A stretch of 35,415 nucleotides of DNA from Hyphomicrobiales bacterium (GCA_009377695.1 WHTP01000060.1:1-35415), one strand, 5' to 3'. Shown: positions 27,882 through 35,415, counted from the stretch's first letter. Made by a program: numbers and translations. The notes: a model not told the origin generated them from the letters alone.

Positions 27882-28418
27882 TCAATGTACTTCTCCGGCG
27901 TACCGCTCCGGCGGCCAGAACTCAGAGATCCAATCGTGGCCGCTCGCGTTCTGCATCTTGCGCGCCGCCCATGTGCGCACCTGGCCGACAGTCTTGCCTT
28001 CAAGGATGTTGCGGTTCGCGGCGATGGCTTCCGGCGAATAGTAGCGCGACACCGGATCGTTCGCCGGTGCGAGCAAGAGCTTGCGCGCAACATCAACGCC
28101 GGAAAAATGCGCCAGGTAGAGGTCGCCGTCCGTGTAGCCGGGGCCAAGCGCTCGTGCATTGTCCTCGGTATGGCGTGCCAGCATCTCGATCGACGCGACA
28201 GGATCGAGCCGCATCGCGAGCACCTCGCTTTGGCTGCGGTTCCCCATCCAATCCGGGCGATGCTGACAAACTACGGCAAGCCAAGTCGGGTCAACGAATT
28301 GGCCGATCCCGGTCGCGGTCGACGTCCGCGCGTCGGCCTGAGGATTGCCGGCGCTCTCGATCTGGATGATGCGCGACAATGTCTCGTCGGAGATGATGCG
28401 ACTGACTCTGTGACCCAT
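27882..28418 (-). CDS. small lytic-transglycosylase (SLT-like) protein without signal peptide
   Basis: A 178-residue protein. The lysozyme-like core has the predicted catalytic Glu21 in IIQIESAGNPQA, then TSTATGIGQFVDPTWLAVV, matching the SLT 'ES.x.GN...xxG.GxxQ' pattern. It lacks the signal peptide that periplasmic transglycosylases carry: residues 1-18 are polar. Either it stays cytoplasmic, or it is exported by a dedicated route, or it is a derelict phage or secretion-system part. Such enzymes cleave peptidoglycan between MurNAc and GlcNAc. The ATG at 28418 has GAGGAG nine bases upstream. A strong terminator follows at 27731-27762, so it is a single-gene unit. No secretion-system genes are nearby. 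Confidence 0.8.
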   Translation of the reverse strand: MGHRVSRIISDETLSRIIQIESAGNPQADARTSTATGIGQFVDPTWLAVVCQHRPDWMGNRSQSEVLAMRLDPVASIEMLARHTEDNARALGPGYTDGDLYLAHFSGVDVARKLLLAPANDPVSRYYSPEAIAANRNILEGKTVGQVRTWAARKMQNASGHDWISEFWPPERYAGEVH

Positions 28419-28936
28419 CTGACTGGACTCCTCGTTACCTTGCTTTGGTAGAAGGCCTGATCAGTGTTGGCATCGCGTTGCCGAGAACTTCGCAAATTTG
28501 CGCAGTTTCAGATGTTCGGAAAGATGACGAGGGCTACGGGATGATCGTGTACAACCACGACATCGCACGGTGGTGCAGGCGGTTGTCGGCCTTGCTGCTG
28601 ACCAACAGGTAGACGATCGCGAGTTCAAGACAGCCGCTGAAAACAACAAGGAACAAGGCGCGTGTTACGTATCGCGCTGGCGGCGAACGCTGCCCGAACG
28701 ATTGAGCAAATCCAAACCCGGTTTCTGAGTCGTGGCTGGGCAAGAAAGAGCCCCCATCGTTCCCTTCGGAGGCTAAGCGAGACCCAAGCGTGTTCACCCG
28801 AACTAAGCCGCAGTAAACCGGTGCCGCGTTTCCATTCCTTATGCACGACTTGGAAGTTTTGAATGAAAATCGTGACACTGATTCTGCACTCGGATTCTGG
28901 TGCGTGAGCTATTGCAAAAGTGATTTGGAGAGAACC

Positions 28937-29051
28937 ATGCCAATGTACGGTTATGCGCGGGTGAGCACAGACGGACGAGGCTGCCAAGGCCGACGTCGAA
29001 CAGAACTGGTGACTGTGGTTGGACACGGCGGGATTGGCTGAGCGGAGTTGA
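28937..29051 (+). pseudogene. serine recombinase (resolvase) N-terminal remnant joined to another gene end
   Basis: An ATG at 28937 with GGAGAG upstream opens MPMYGYARVSTDGR, which is the N-terminal strand of small serine recombinases, including the serine that attacks DNA (Ser10 of this fragment). After DG the resolvase similarity stops. In the next frame from 28974, DEAAKADVEQNW, a stop (29010-29012), then LWLDTAGLAERS and a second stop (29049-29051) can be read, resembling a decayed helical C-terminus. Only about 14 residues of the normal 180 or more survive, so it is non-functional. Confidence 0.6.
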
Positions 29052-29094
29052 TGAGTCCCGACAGGATGAACAGCAGGGTCTGACGGGACTCATC
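29050..29094. repeat. 15-bp inverted repeat after the recombinase remnant
   Basis: GATGAGTCCCGACAG (29050-29064) pairs with CTGACGGGACTCATC (29080-29094) at 14 of 15 positions, with a 15-nt loop. It immediately follows the remnant reading frame, so it may be the old terminator or a recombination-related structure. Confidence 0.75.
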
Positions 29095-29973
29095 CCGGCC
29101 ATCATTCGGAGAGCCGAAGGCCGTGGCGCAATAACCACGGAAGGCTCTCAGGGGTTCCCTGCGGCGCGCTGCGGGGCCTATCAGTCAGCAGATTCCTCTT
29201 TGTGCGTAATGTCATCGCTGATTGTGCATAAGGCAAACTGAGTCAATCTGACTCACCTCTGACAGATTCGCAGTGACTCCACCTCCCGCTACCGTGCTGG
29301 CCCGGAGGGCTGCAGCCATGGCTGAGGTTTTGGTGGTTGTTCGTGTATCTGCCGGCGGCGCACCCCTCGCGGAAACACCAATGAACGAGGCGCTGTCTTG
29401 AGCAAGGCTGCATCGGCGCCGCCGCGCAGTGGCGCGACAAAGACTCTCCTCGAACAGTTGAAAAATAAGGGCGTCCTTCAGTCATCAGTGGAGTTGCCAC
29501 GATGGGGAAGCTGGGAGAACCATCACGTTTCTGGAGGTCAGTTCCGGCAATGTCAGAAATGACATCATCGGAACCGCGCCCAATCGATAGACAATGCGCT
29601 CCACTGTCTTCAACCGCGCTCAGATACCAAACAAACTGGCGGCGAGCTGCGGACTGCATCTCACAACTCAAGACCTCAAGGTCGGCGATGCCCTGCGGTG
29701 TGATGCAAGAGAAATCACGTGTGGAGATAGCATATCCGTATCTTTGATCGTAGCGCGTGACTGACGACGCGCTCCGCGCGGTATCATTTTACTTTATCCA
29801 CAGAATGCGGGTACTTCGCTAATGAATGCAGTGCAAAGAGAATTTCTTTTTGTTTGTTTGCTCGGAGTTCGCCGGCAACATCTTCTTGTTCTCTGACTCG
29901 ACCTAACCGAAGAGCCCGAAAGCGACTTGCCGCGGACGAGCCCGCACAAGTAGGCATAAGTAGAGAGTAATCC

Positions 29974-29987
29974 CGTTAGCGCTTACG
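29974..29987. promoter_or_regulatory. LacI-family-like operator near-palindrome
   Basis: CGTTAGCGCTTACG is symmetric except for one position per arm and has the central GCGC step common in LacI-type operators. It lies 91 bp upstream of the autotransporter start. The regulator is not in the window. The assignment is by pattern only. Confidence 0.35.
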
Positions 29988-30078
29988 ATTCTTGCAGGCT
30001 CGTGCGGGAGATCTTGATCGGCGAAAAGCCCGCCTGACGTGGCAACTGTCAGCAAGCGGAACCCAACGAGGCCGCTCG

Positions 30079-32598
30079 ATGCATTCTTCTTCCGTCGTGC
30101 GCTCGCGACTGCTCGCGCTTCTTACCACCTCCTCAGCGGTCGTGGCCTTGAGCGCGGTCCAGCCGGCGCACGGTCAATGCGTGCTCATGCCTACCCCCGG
30201 CGACGACACCCTGGTCTGCAGCAGCGGCACCTTCGTCGGGAACTTCTCCGACACGCAGGGAAATAACACGCTCCTCTTTCCGACGGGCGGCAGCGGCACC
30301 GTCGACGGCAGCGTGAGCTTCGGCGACGGGGCGGACCGCGTCGAGATGCACTCGGGCACGATTACCGCCGGCGTCACCCAGGGCGACGGTGACGACAGCT
30401 TCATCATCAGTAACGGCACCGTGGTCGGCGAGGTCAGTCAAAACAACGGCGCAGACACGTTCGTCATGACCGGCGGCACGATCGGTTCGCTTGCGCAGGG
30501 GAGCCAACTCGATACCGCTGAGGTCCATGGCGGGCGCATTATCGGCCTCTTCTTCGCCGGCGATTTCTTCACCATGACGGGCGGGCGCATCGGCCAGGTC
30601 AATCTCGAACAGGCCAACAACGAGATGCGAATGTCGGGTGGGATCATCGACGACTTCGTCATCGCCGCGCAGCACAATGATCTCCTGGAGCTATCGGGCG
30701 GGTCGATCGGGGGCACCGTTAATCTCGGCACCGGCAACAACACGATTCTCGTCACCGGCGGGTCCATCGGGGGAGACGTGCTGACCGGCAGCGGAACGGA
30801 TCGGTTTACGTGGGATACGGCCGGCTTCATCGGCGGCACCGTCAATGTCGGAGCGGGGAACGATTCCGCGACGCTGCGAAATCTGAGCGAAGCCACGCTG
30901 TCGTCACCACTCATCGACGGTGGTCCTGGTTCCGATGAACTCACCTTCGACAACACCTCCGCGACGACGGCGTCGCGCTACCAGAACTGGGAGACCGTCG
31001 CACTGAACAACGGATCCGAGTTCACGCTCGACGGAAGCTTCGTCCTCGGAGACGCCGGCACGGGCACCGGTTCCTTCGCGATCGACGCGACGAGCACCCT
31101 CTTCGCCGGCAACGGCGCGAACGCCTCCATCCAGCCGTTCACGGCCGGACAGCTCGTGACCGTGACCAATGAGGGCCGCATCGACCTTACCAACGGCACG
31201 TCCGGCGCTACGGACAGCCTTACGATCGCCGGGAACTACGCCGGGGCCGGCGGACAGCTTGCGATTCAGACGTCTCTCGGGGCGGACAACTCGCCCTCTG
31301 ATAAGCTCGTGATCTCCGGCGGCGCCGCGACCGGCTCGACGGGAATTTCTGTCACCAACGCGGGAGGAAGCGGCGGCATCACGACAGCCGATGGCATCCT
31401 TGCTGTGCAGGCTGCAAACGGCGCCACCACGGCGCCCGGTAGCTTCTCGCTCACGGGGCCGGTTGCCGCCGGTGCGTTCGAATACTTCCTGTTCAGGAGT
31501 GGCGTGTCAGACGGATCCCAGAACAACTGGTATTTGCGCTCGACCCTCGTGGCGCCGCAGCAGGCGCCCGGCGAGCCGACACCGGTCCCGGCTCCCGGGA
31601 CGCCGCCCCTTCCGACACCAGCGCCGGGCGCCGCACCGGTCCCCCTCTACCGCCCCGAGGTCGCGGTCTATTCGGCACTGCCGGCAATGGCGCGTCAGGC
31701 GGCGCTCACCACGCTCGGCACCTTTCATGAGCGGCAGGGCGAACAGGGCCTACTGCGCGGCGTCGGTTCGTTCCCGGGCAGCTGGGGGCGTGTGTTCGGC
31801 CAGCACACGCAGCAGGCCTGGAGCGGCACCGTCAGTCCCGACTTCGAGGGCACGATCGCCGGCCTCCAGGTCGGGCAGGATCTCTACGCCATCGAACGCG
31901 CTGATGGTCACCGCGACCGCTTTGGCTTCTTCGTCGGCCACGCCCGGACCAATGGCGACGTGACCGGCTTCGCGCTCGGCCAGCAAGGCTTTGCGGCCGG
32001 CAAGCTCGGCGTCGACAGCACCAGCTTCGGCGGCTACTGGACGCATCTCGGTCCGAGCGACTGGTATGTGGACGCGGTCGCGATGGGCACGCTATATGAC
32101 GGCAATGCTAACTCGCATCGCGGCGTCAGCCTCAACATCAACGGCACCGGTTTCACCGGTTCGCTCGAAGCCGGCGCACCGATTGCGCTTGGGGCCGGCC
32201 TGACGCTCGAGCCGCAGGCGCAGATCGTCTGGCAGCGGCTGGCGCTGGATCAGGCGCCGGATCGCTTCTCCAGCGTGGCGTTTTCCGAGGACGATGTGGT
32301 CAGCGGCCGCCTCGGGGCGCGGCTCGCGGGCCAGTTCGCGATCGGCGCGGCGCTGTGGCGTCCGTATCTCAAGGCCAATCTCTGGCACGGCTTCTCCGGC
32401 GCGGACACGATCACATTCGCCGACGTCCACCCGATCCTGACCGATTTCGGCGGGACGGCGGTCGAGGTAGGCGGCGGGGTGGTCGGCAAGCTGGCGGCGA
32501 CGCTCGATGTCTATGCCACTGCCGGCTACACGGCGGAGGTCGACGGCGACAAGCAGCGCACCGTCACGGGCAATCTCGGCCTGCGCATGACGTGGTGA
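30079..32598 (+). CDS. autotransporter (type Va secretion) with repetitive passenger
   Basis: An 839-residue outer-membrane protein. Signal peptide: residues 1 to about 32 (SRLLALLTTSSAVVALSAV, cleavage near AHGQ). Passenger: about residues 33-490, with roughly ten repeats of 17-21 residues between 78 and 290, following 'V..G.G.D.F.M.GG.IGG'. A Pro-rich linker (PTPVPAPGTPPLPTPAPGA) lies at about 498-516. The C-terminal beta-barrel, about 567-839, starts at GSWGRVFGQHTQQAWSG and ends LRMTW, with the terminal aromatic residue needed for BAM recognition. The ATG at 30079 has GAGG seven bases upstream; an in-frame start 29 codons earlier would bury the signal peptide. The passenger is presumably displayed at the surface, for adhesion or aggregation by analogy; no protease triad was seen. 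The gene stands alone beside a decayed region, suggesting acquisition. Confidence 0.93.
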   Translation: MHSSSVVRSRLLALLTTSSAVVALSAVQPAHGQCVLMPTPGDDTLVCSSGTFVGNFSDTQGNNTLLFPTGGSGTVDGSVSFGDGADRVEMHSGTITAGVTQGDGDDSFIISNGTVVGEVSQNNGADTFVMTGGTIGSLAQGSQLDTAEVHGGRIIGLFFAGDFFTMTGGRIGQVNLEQANNEMRMSGGIIDDFVIAAQHNDLLELSGGSIGGTVNLGTGNNTILVTGGSIGGDVLTGSGTDRFTWDTAGFIGGTVNVGAGNDSATLRNLSEATLSSPLIDGGPGSDELTFDNTSATTASRYQNWETVALNNGSEFTLDGSFVLGDAGTGTGSFAIDATSTLFAGNGANASIQPFTAGQLVTVTNEGRIDLTNGTSGATDSLTIAGNYAGAGGQLAIQTSLGADNSPSDKLVISGGAATGSTGISVTNAGGSGGITTADGILAVQAANGATTAPGSFSLTGPVAAGAFEYFLFRSGVSDGSQNNWYLRSTLVAPQQAPGEPTPVPAPGTPPLPTPAPGAAPVPLYRPEVAVYSALPAMARQAALTTLGTFHERQGEQGLLRGVGSFPGSWGRVFGQHTQQAWSGTVSPDFEGTIAGLQVGQDLYAIERADGHRDRFGFFVGHARTNGDVTGFALGQQGFAAGKLGVDSTSFGGYWTHLGPSDWYVDAVAMGTLYDGNANSHRGVSLNINGTGFTGSLEAGAPIALGAGLTLEPQAQIVWQRLALDQAPDRFSSVAFSEDDVVSGRLGARLAGQFAIGAALWRPYLKANLWHGFSGADTITFADVHPILTDFGGTAVEVGGGVVGKLAATLDVYATAGYTAEVDGDKQRTVTGNLGLRMTW
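30310..30948 (+). repeat. passenger repeat array of the autotransporter
   Basis: About ten imperfect protein repeats of 17-21 residues. Each joins an RTX-like turn (FGDGADRVEM, QGDGDDSFII, NNGADTFVM, GTGNNTILV, GSGTDRFTW, GAGNDSATL, GGPGSDELTF) to a second turn (MTGGTIGS, MTGGRIGQ, LSGGSIGGT, VTGGSIGGD). The pattern predicts a right-handed beta-helix or beta-roll, one coil per repeat. DNA identity between copies is low, so the array is old. Confidence 0.75.
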
Positions 32599-32672
32599 GA
32601 CGCAAACGCACAGCGCAGGACGATAGCGAGAGGCCCGATCGGCATTCGCAAAACCAAAAACAGAACAGGCAG

Positions 32673-32698
32673 TGGCTAAACGGAAGCGCGGTTAGCCA
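32673..32698. terminator. weak hairpin after the autotransporter gene
   Basis: TGGCTAA (32673-32679) pairs with TTAGCCA (32692-32698) around a 12-nt loop, 75 bp after the autotransporter stop and about 60 bp before the IclR stop on the other strand. There is no U-tract, so this is only a candidate transcription end. Confidence 0.3.
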
Positions 32699-32759
32699 AT
32701 CAGCGCGGAAGCGTTGCAATATCAAAGTGGAATTTGGGTGATGGTGCCCAGGGGAGAGG

Positions 32760-33584
32760 TCAATTCGCTTCACGTTTCTTCGACGTCCGGAGTGTCATGA
32801 CGATTTCGCGTGCGGCCATTTGCAGATCGGAGAGGTGACGGGACGCAAACTCCTCGATTGTGAATGCCGTCTTGATCCAAAGGATATTGATCGATCCGTG
32901 AACACGCCCGCGATCCAGCAACGGCACGGCGATAGCGGCCAGTCCGTCGTTCAATGGAGGGCTTCCGTAAGTTCCGCCGACAAAGATACGGTCGCGCGTG
33001 CCGTAACCCTTTTCACGGGTTTCCGCGAAAATCCTCTCTAGCCGCTTGGGGTCGCGCGCAAGGCGATCTTCCGGTTTATCGGATTTGCGCAGACGCTGAA
33101 GAATCGTCTCCCGCTCTTTGTCGGGGCAAAACGCGAGGTAGGCGCGGCCGACCCCTGTCAGCAGCCAGCCCACGGGCTGACCAACCCGGTTCATGACATA
33201 AGGCGAGTGGGTAACAAACGGGCTGAGCGGCCGGCTCGACTCGCGCCGTTCCATATGGTCGCCAGCAGGGACCAGCAAGTCAGACGGCCAAAGGACCTTT
33301 TGGCAGAGACGATCCAAGACCGGAGCCGCCGCCTCGGCAACTTGATCGTAGCGATCGCGCCGCCGCCTGAGGCGGGCTAAACCGCTCATTCGATACTGGC
33401 CATCCACCAAACGACGCGAGACCACGCCAGCGCGCTCAAGGGTATTGAGGATGCGCAACAGGCTGGGTTTGGAGATCCGTGTCGCCAGGTGGATGTCGTG
33501 TAGCGACCACACCGCACGGGATTGCATGACTTGCAGGACCTGCAGGCCACGCTCCAGCCCTTTGATGGTTTCGGGCTCTTGCAT
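32760..33584 (-). CDS. IclR-family transcriptional regulator
   Basis: A 274-residue DNA-binding regulator. The N-terminal winged helix reads KGLERGLQVLQVMQSRAVWS then DIHLATRISKPSLLRILNTL (about residues 8-55), where recognition helix SKPSLLRIL is typical of IclR. The C-terminal ligand-binding domain holds VTHSPYVMNRVGQPVGWLLT, GRAYLAF and, near residue 215, LNDGLAAIAVPLLDRGRVHG. IclR proteins are dimers or tetramers that sense small carboxylates or aromatics. The ATG at 33584 is preferred to a TTG eight codons upstream. It is divergent from the Bug/TctC binding-protein gene across 169 bp that hold two palindromes, so it probably regulates that gene and itself. Confidence 0.92.
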   Translation of the reverse strand: MQEPETIKGLERGLQVLQVMQSRAVWSLHDIHLATRISKPSLLRILNTLERAGVVSRRLVDGQYRMSGLARLRRRRDRYDQVAEAAAPVLDRLCQKVLWPSDLLVPAGDHMERRESSRPLSPFVTHSPYVMNRVGQPVGWLLTGVGRAYLAFCPDKERETILQRLRKSDKPEDRLARDPKRLERIFAETREKGYGTRDRIFVGGTYGSPPLNDGLAAIAVPLLDRGRVHGSINILWIKTAFTIEEFASRHLSDLQMAAREIVMTLRTSKKREAN

Positions 33585-33629
33585 CCGTCGTTCTCGCACA
33601 AGCCGCAATCAGGGTTGAGCGCTCAACAT

Positions 33630-33665
33630 TCCGTATTCCGGAATCCAGCATTCCGCAATGCGGAA
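33630..33665. promoter_or_regulatory. candidate IclR operators (two palindromes)
   Basis: ATTCCGGAAT (perfect 10-bp palindrome, about 33634-33643) and ATTCCGC-AAT-GCGGAAT (7-bp arms, about 33650-33666) are close together between the divergent IclR and TctC-like genes. A GAGCGCTC palindrome is also nearby at about 33618-33625. Repetition of the TTCCG/CGGAA half-site suggests cooperative binding of a dimeric regulator. This is sequence pattern only; binding is not shown. Confidence 0.55.
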
Positions 33666-33753
33666 TCCCGCTGCTTTTCTCTGGTCTCGTGCCGCCTGGC
33701 AGCCTCATCGTCAAGCATGGCCGACATCCAGAGTCCCTAAAGGGAGACGTCCA

Positions 33754-34743
33754 ATGCAAAGCCAGCTGACCCGCCGATCCCGGCTCAGGGTCCCTCTGCT
33801 CGCACTTGGTTTGCTTATGGCCACGCTGCCGGTGGACGCACAAAACTATCCGACCAATACGATCCGCATCGTTGTGCCCAGCGCTGCCGGTACACCGCCA
33901 GACATCGTCAGCCGCATCATCGCAAACGAGCTTGCGCAAAGCGAGGGCTGGCGACTCGTCGTCGAGAATAGACCGGGTGCCATTCAAACCTTGGGAGCGG
34001 CCGAAGTTCTCAAGCAACCCGCGGATGGACATGCGATTCTTTCGGTCGTGCTCTCGGGCTCGGCCGCGCCCGCGCTTCTACCAAAGGTCGGCTTCCGCCT
34101 CGACACCGACTTTACACCGGTCGTCAAGCTCGCGACCGCATACCACGTGCTGGTCGTGCATCCCTCCGTTCAGGCCAATTCGCTGCCGGAGTTCGTTGCC
34201 TTGCTCAGAAGCCAGCCCAACAAGCTCACATTCTCGTCGGGCGGCTTTGGCACGCCCGCACACCTCGCCGGCGAGTTGTTCAAGATGCAAACCGGCTTGC
34301 AAGCGACCCATGTGCCGTACCACGCGCTCCCTCGCGCCATAGCCGATCTGCTGAACGGGACGAATCAATATCAGTTCATCACACCACTACCCGTGCTTGA
34401 CCTGATAGCTTCAGGCAAGCTGCGCGCACTCGCCGTAACCGCGCCAACGCGAATGCCTGCCCTCAAGAACGTCCCAACCGTTGTCGAAGAGACGTCCCCG
34501 GGATTGATCATTCAGGATTGGTTCGGTTACCTCGTGAAGAGCGGGACGCCGGCGGATATCGTTGCCCGATTGAATGGGGCGATCAACAAGGCGCTCGTCA
34601 AGCCGAGCGTGCGTGCAAGTATGATAAAAGTGGGCGCGGATCCCGCGGGCGGTGGCGCTGCTGAGTTTGGCCAGTTCGTCCGTTCGCAGATCGGCTATTG
34701 GGGAAAGGTCGTGGGGGACTCCGGCATCAAAATGCATCAGTGA
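33754..34743 (+). CDS. tripartite tricarboxylate transporter substrate-binding protein (Bug/TctC family)
   Basis: A 329-residue periplasmic binding protein. The ATG at 33754 has GGGAGAC five bases upstream and begins a signal peptide (RLRVPLLALGLLMATLPVDA, cleaved before QNYPT). Family features are NTIRIVVPSAAGTPPDIVSR at the mature N-terminus, VVENRPGAIQTLGAAEV near 67-83, FSSGGFGTPAHLAGELFK near 160-177, HVPYHALPRAIADLLNG near 186-202, and LRALAVTAPTRM near 225-236. Bug proteins bind carboxylates or aromatic acids. The membrane partners TctA and TctB are absent from the window, as is common for the many orphan Bug proteins. A divergent IclR gene and palindromes upstream suggest inducible expression. 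Confidence 0.93.
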   Translation: MQSQLTRRSRLRVPLLALGLLMATLPVDAQNYPTNTIRIVVPSAAGTPPDIVSRIIANELAQSEGWRLVVENRPGAIQTLGAAEVLKQPADGHAILSVVLSGSAAPALLPKVGFRLDTDFTPVVKLATAYHVLVVHPSVQANSLPEFVALLRSQPNKLTFSSGGFGTPAHLAGELFKMQTGLQATHVPYHALPRAIADLLNGTNQYQFITPLPVLDLIASGKLRALAVTAPTRMPALKNVPTVVEETSPGLIIQDWFGYLVKSGTPADIVARLNGAINKALVKPSVRASMIKVGADPAGGGAAEFGQFVRSQIGYWGKVVGDSGIKMHQ

Positions 34744-34839
34744 CGAGAGAGTACCGCCATTCTTGTCCCAGGTCTGGTGCCAGCGCGCGCCGCGATAGAC
34801 CATTTCCGCGTGCGCAGGGAATGGTTGCACCTGGAGCCA

Positions 34840-35415
34840 TCAGGCGCTCACGCGCCTAAAGGCTCTGCCTCTCAAGGCCGCCACATCCGATCGGCGGCCG
34901 CGGACCGCAGCGTCGCAAATCAATTTAGCCTCGTCGATCAGCATCCGCCGAAAATCCGTCGCAGCACGCGAAGTCTGCCCAGCACGACGCTCAACGATGC
35001 CAACGGTTCGCCTCACCGCTGGATCGCAGACCGGAACGGCGACAATTGGCCGACCTTTAGAATCCGGGATCGCCAAACGCGGAAGAATCGCAATTCCAAT
35101 GCCCTCATCGACCAAGCCTAATGATGTGGAGATATGCACCACTTCGAATGACCAGTTGAGCCGGAGATTCGATTTGGACAATGCCTGATCGATCAATGCG
35201 CGGTTCCCGCTACGCTGACTGATAATCAAAGGTTGTCCGACGAGGTCGCTCCAAGTGATGGACCTTCGCGCCGCGAAGTCATGGTCCGCGCGGCACGCGA
35301 CGATAAAGTCGTCGTCAAGGAGCGACGTGAACTTGAGGTCGGATCGTGACGCCCCGAGAAAATTGATTCCGAATTCAGCTTCACCGCGCGCGACGCATTC
35401 GAGACCTTCCTCCGC
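34840..35415 (-). CDS. LysR-family regulator, C-terminal part (runs off right edge)
   Basis: The minus strand is open from the window edge for 191 codons to a TGA at 34842-34840. The product matches the LysR effector-binding domain: RGEAEFGINFLGA, LLDDDFIVACRADHDFAARR, then ITWSDLVGQPLIISQRSGN, and FEVVHISTSLGLVDEGIGIA followed by ILPRLAIP. The N-terminal DNA-binding helix-turn-helix lies outside the window. The last 25 or so residues (RGRRSDVAALRGRAFRRVSA) extend past the usual domain end. It converges on the Bug/TctC gene, leaving 96 bp between stops. The target genes are probably to the right of the window. Confidence 0.9.
   Translation of the reverse strand, partial: AEEGLECVARGEAEFGINFLGASRSDLKFTSLLDDDFIVACRADHDFAARRSITWSDLVGQPLIISQRSGNRALIDQALSKSNLRLNWSFEVVHISTSLGLVDEGIGIAILPRLAIPDSKGRPIVAVPVCDPAVRRTVGIVERRAGQTSRAATDFRRMLIDEAKLICDAAVRGRRSDVAALRGRAFRRVSA

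Larger units (their letters stand above)
28419..30078. other. 1.66 kb decayed intergenic region
   Basis: No intact gene is recognised. Visible items are a serine-recombinase remnant (28937-29051) and its following hairpin (29050-29094). A second imperfect hairpin (GAGCC...CCGTGG / CCACGG...GGCTC, about 29111-29148) and a pair of TGTGCRTAA direct repeats (29201-29211, 29223-29233) also occur. Several short frames (for example a 56-codon frame at 29594-29764) have no recognisable family. An AT-richer stretch lies at about 29780-29900 and a LacI-type near-palindrome at 29974-29987. Codon bias is weak and base composition is lower in GC than in the flanking genes, as expected for old transferred or decaying DNA. 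Confidence 0.6.

Noticed and set aside
28534-28878. Minus-strand frame with a hydrophobic segment (ALFLVVFSGCLELAIVYLLV) faintly like a VanZ-family helix
   Set aside because: The rest of the frame does not match, the expected PGRxxxxxD region is absent, and there is no ribosome site. The resemblance is too weak.
29243-29671. Minus-strand frame of 142 codons
   Set aside because: Cys/His/Gly-rich product with no domain, no ribosome site and overlapping alternative frames. It lies in the decayed region.
29594-29764. Plus-strand 56-codon frame with reasonable composition
   Set aside because: No ribosome binding site and no recognisable family. Kept only as a note within the decayed region.
29794-29802. 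Perfect DnaA-box consensus TTATCCACA in an AT-richer stretch
   Set aside because: A single box with no cluster, no dnaA, parA or repA gene and no AT-rich 13-mers. Most likely chance.

Overview
The window reads as chromosomal DNA of a high-GC alphaproteobacterium, most likely order Hyphomicrobiales (Bradyrhizobium / Rhodopseudomonas / Pseudolabrys-like). The evidence is codon use, the gene families present, and dispersed palindromic intergenic repeats of the kind common in that group. The species cannot be named from sequence alone. I saw no rRNA, tRNA, CRISPR array, prophage or intact insertion sequence.

Layout. 1-1024: the start of an alpha/beta hydrolase gene running off the left edge, and a secreted Gly/Arg/Tyr-rich small protein. 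1025-2691: a gene-free 1.7 kb block packed with palindromes. 2692-6724: acetoacetyl-CoA synthetase, divergent from an AsmA-family envelope protein. 6862-9761: a minus-strand PotG-PotH-PotI type (spermidine/putrescine-like) ABC operon without its binding protein. 9805-11502: a lone receiver-domain response regulator and a SAM methyltransferase. 11681-14757: glycerol catabolism (glpD then glpK, minus strand). 15165-18707: an SDR oxidoreductase, malonyl-CoA decarboxylase and a divergent class III CoA-transferase. 18974-26471: a plus-strand, seven-domain operon that pairs a peptide-type ABC transporter (fused double ATPase, binding protein, two permeases) with an enolase-superfamily enzyme and a carboxymuconolactone-decarboxylase-like protein. 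26539-28418: a lone solute-binding protein and a small lytic-transglycosylase-like protein. 28419-30078: a decayed region with a serine-recombinase remnant. 30079-32598: a classical autotransporter with a repetitive Asp/Gly passenger. 32760-34743: an IclR regulator divergent from a Bug/TctC binding protein, with palindromes between them. 34840-35415: the C-terminal part of a LysR regulator running off the right edge.

How the genes work together. Much of the window is uptake and carbon catabolism: polyamine-like, peptide-like and carboxylate-like solutes, glycerol, acetoacetate and malonyl-CoA. The transporter-enzyme operon at 19-26.5 kb is the best candidate for an uncharacterised pathway. 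The most unusual protein is the autotransporter, whose passenger alternates RTX-like GxGxD turns with GGxIGG turns. The most unusual DNA is the set of at least four families of intergenic hairpin repeats, some of which show compensatory base changes between copies.
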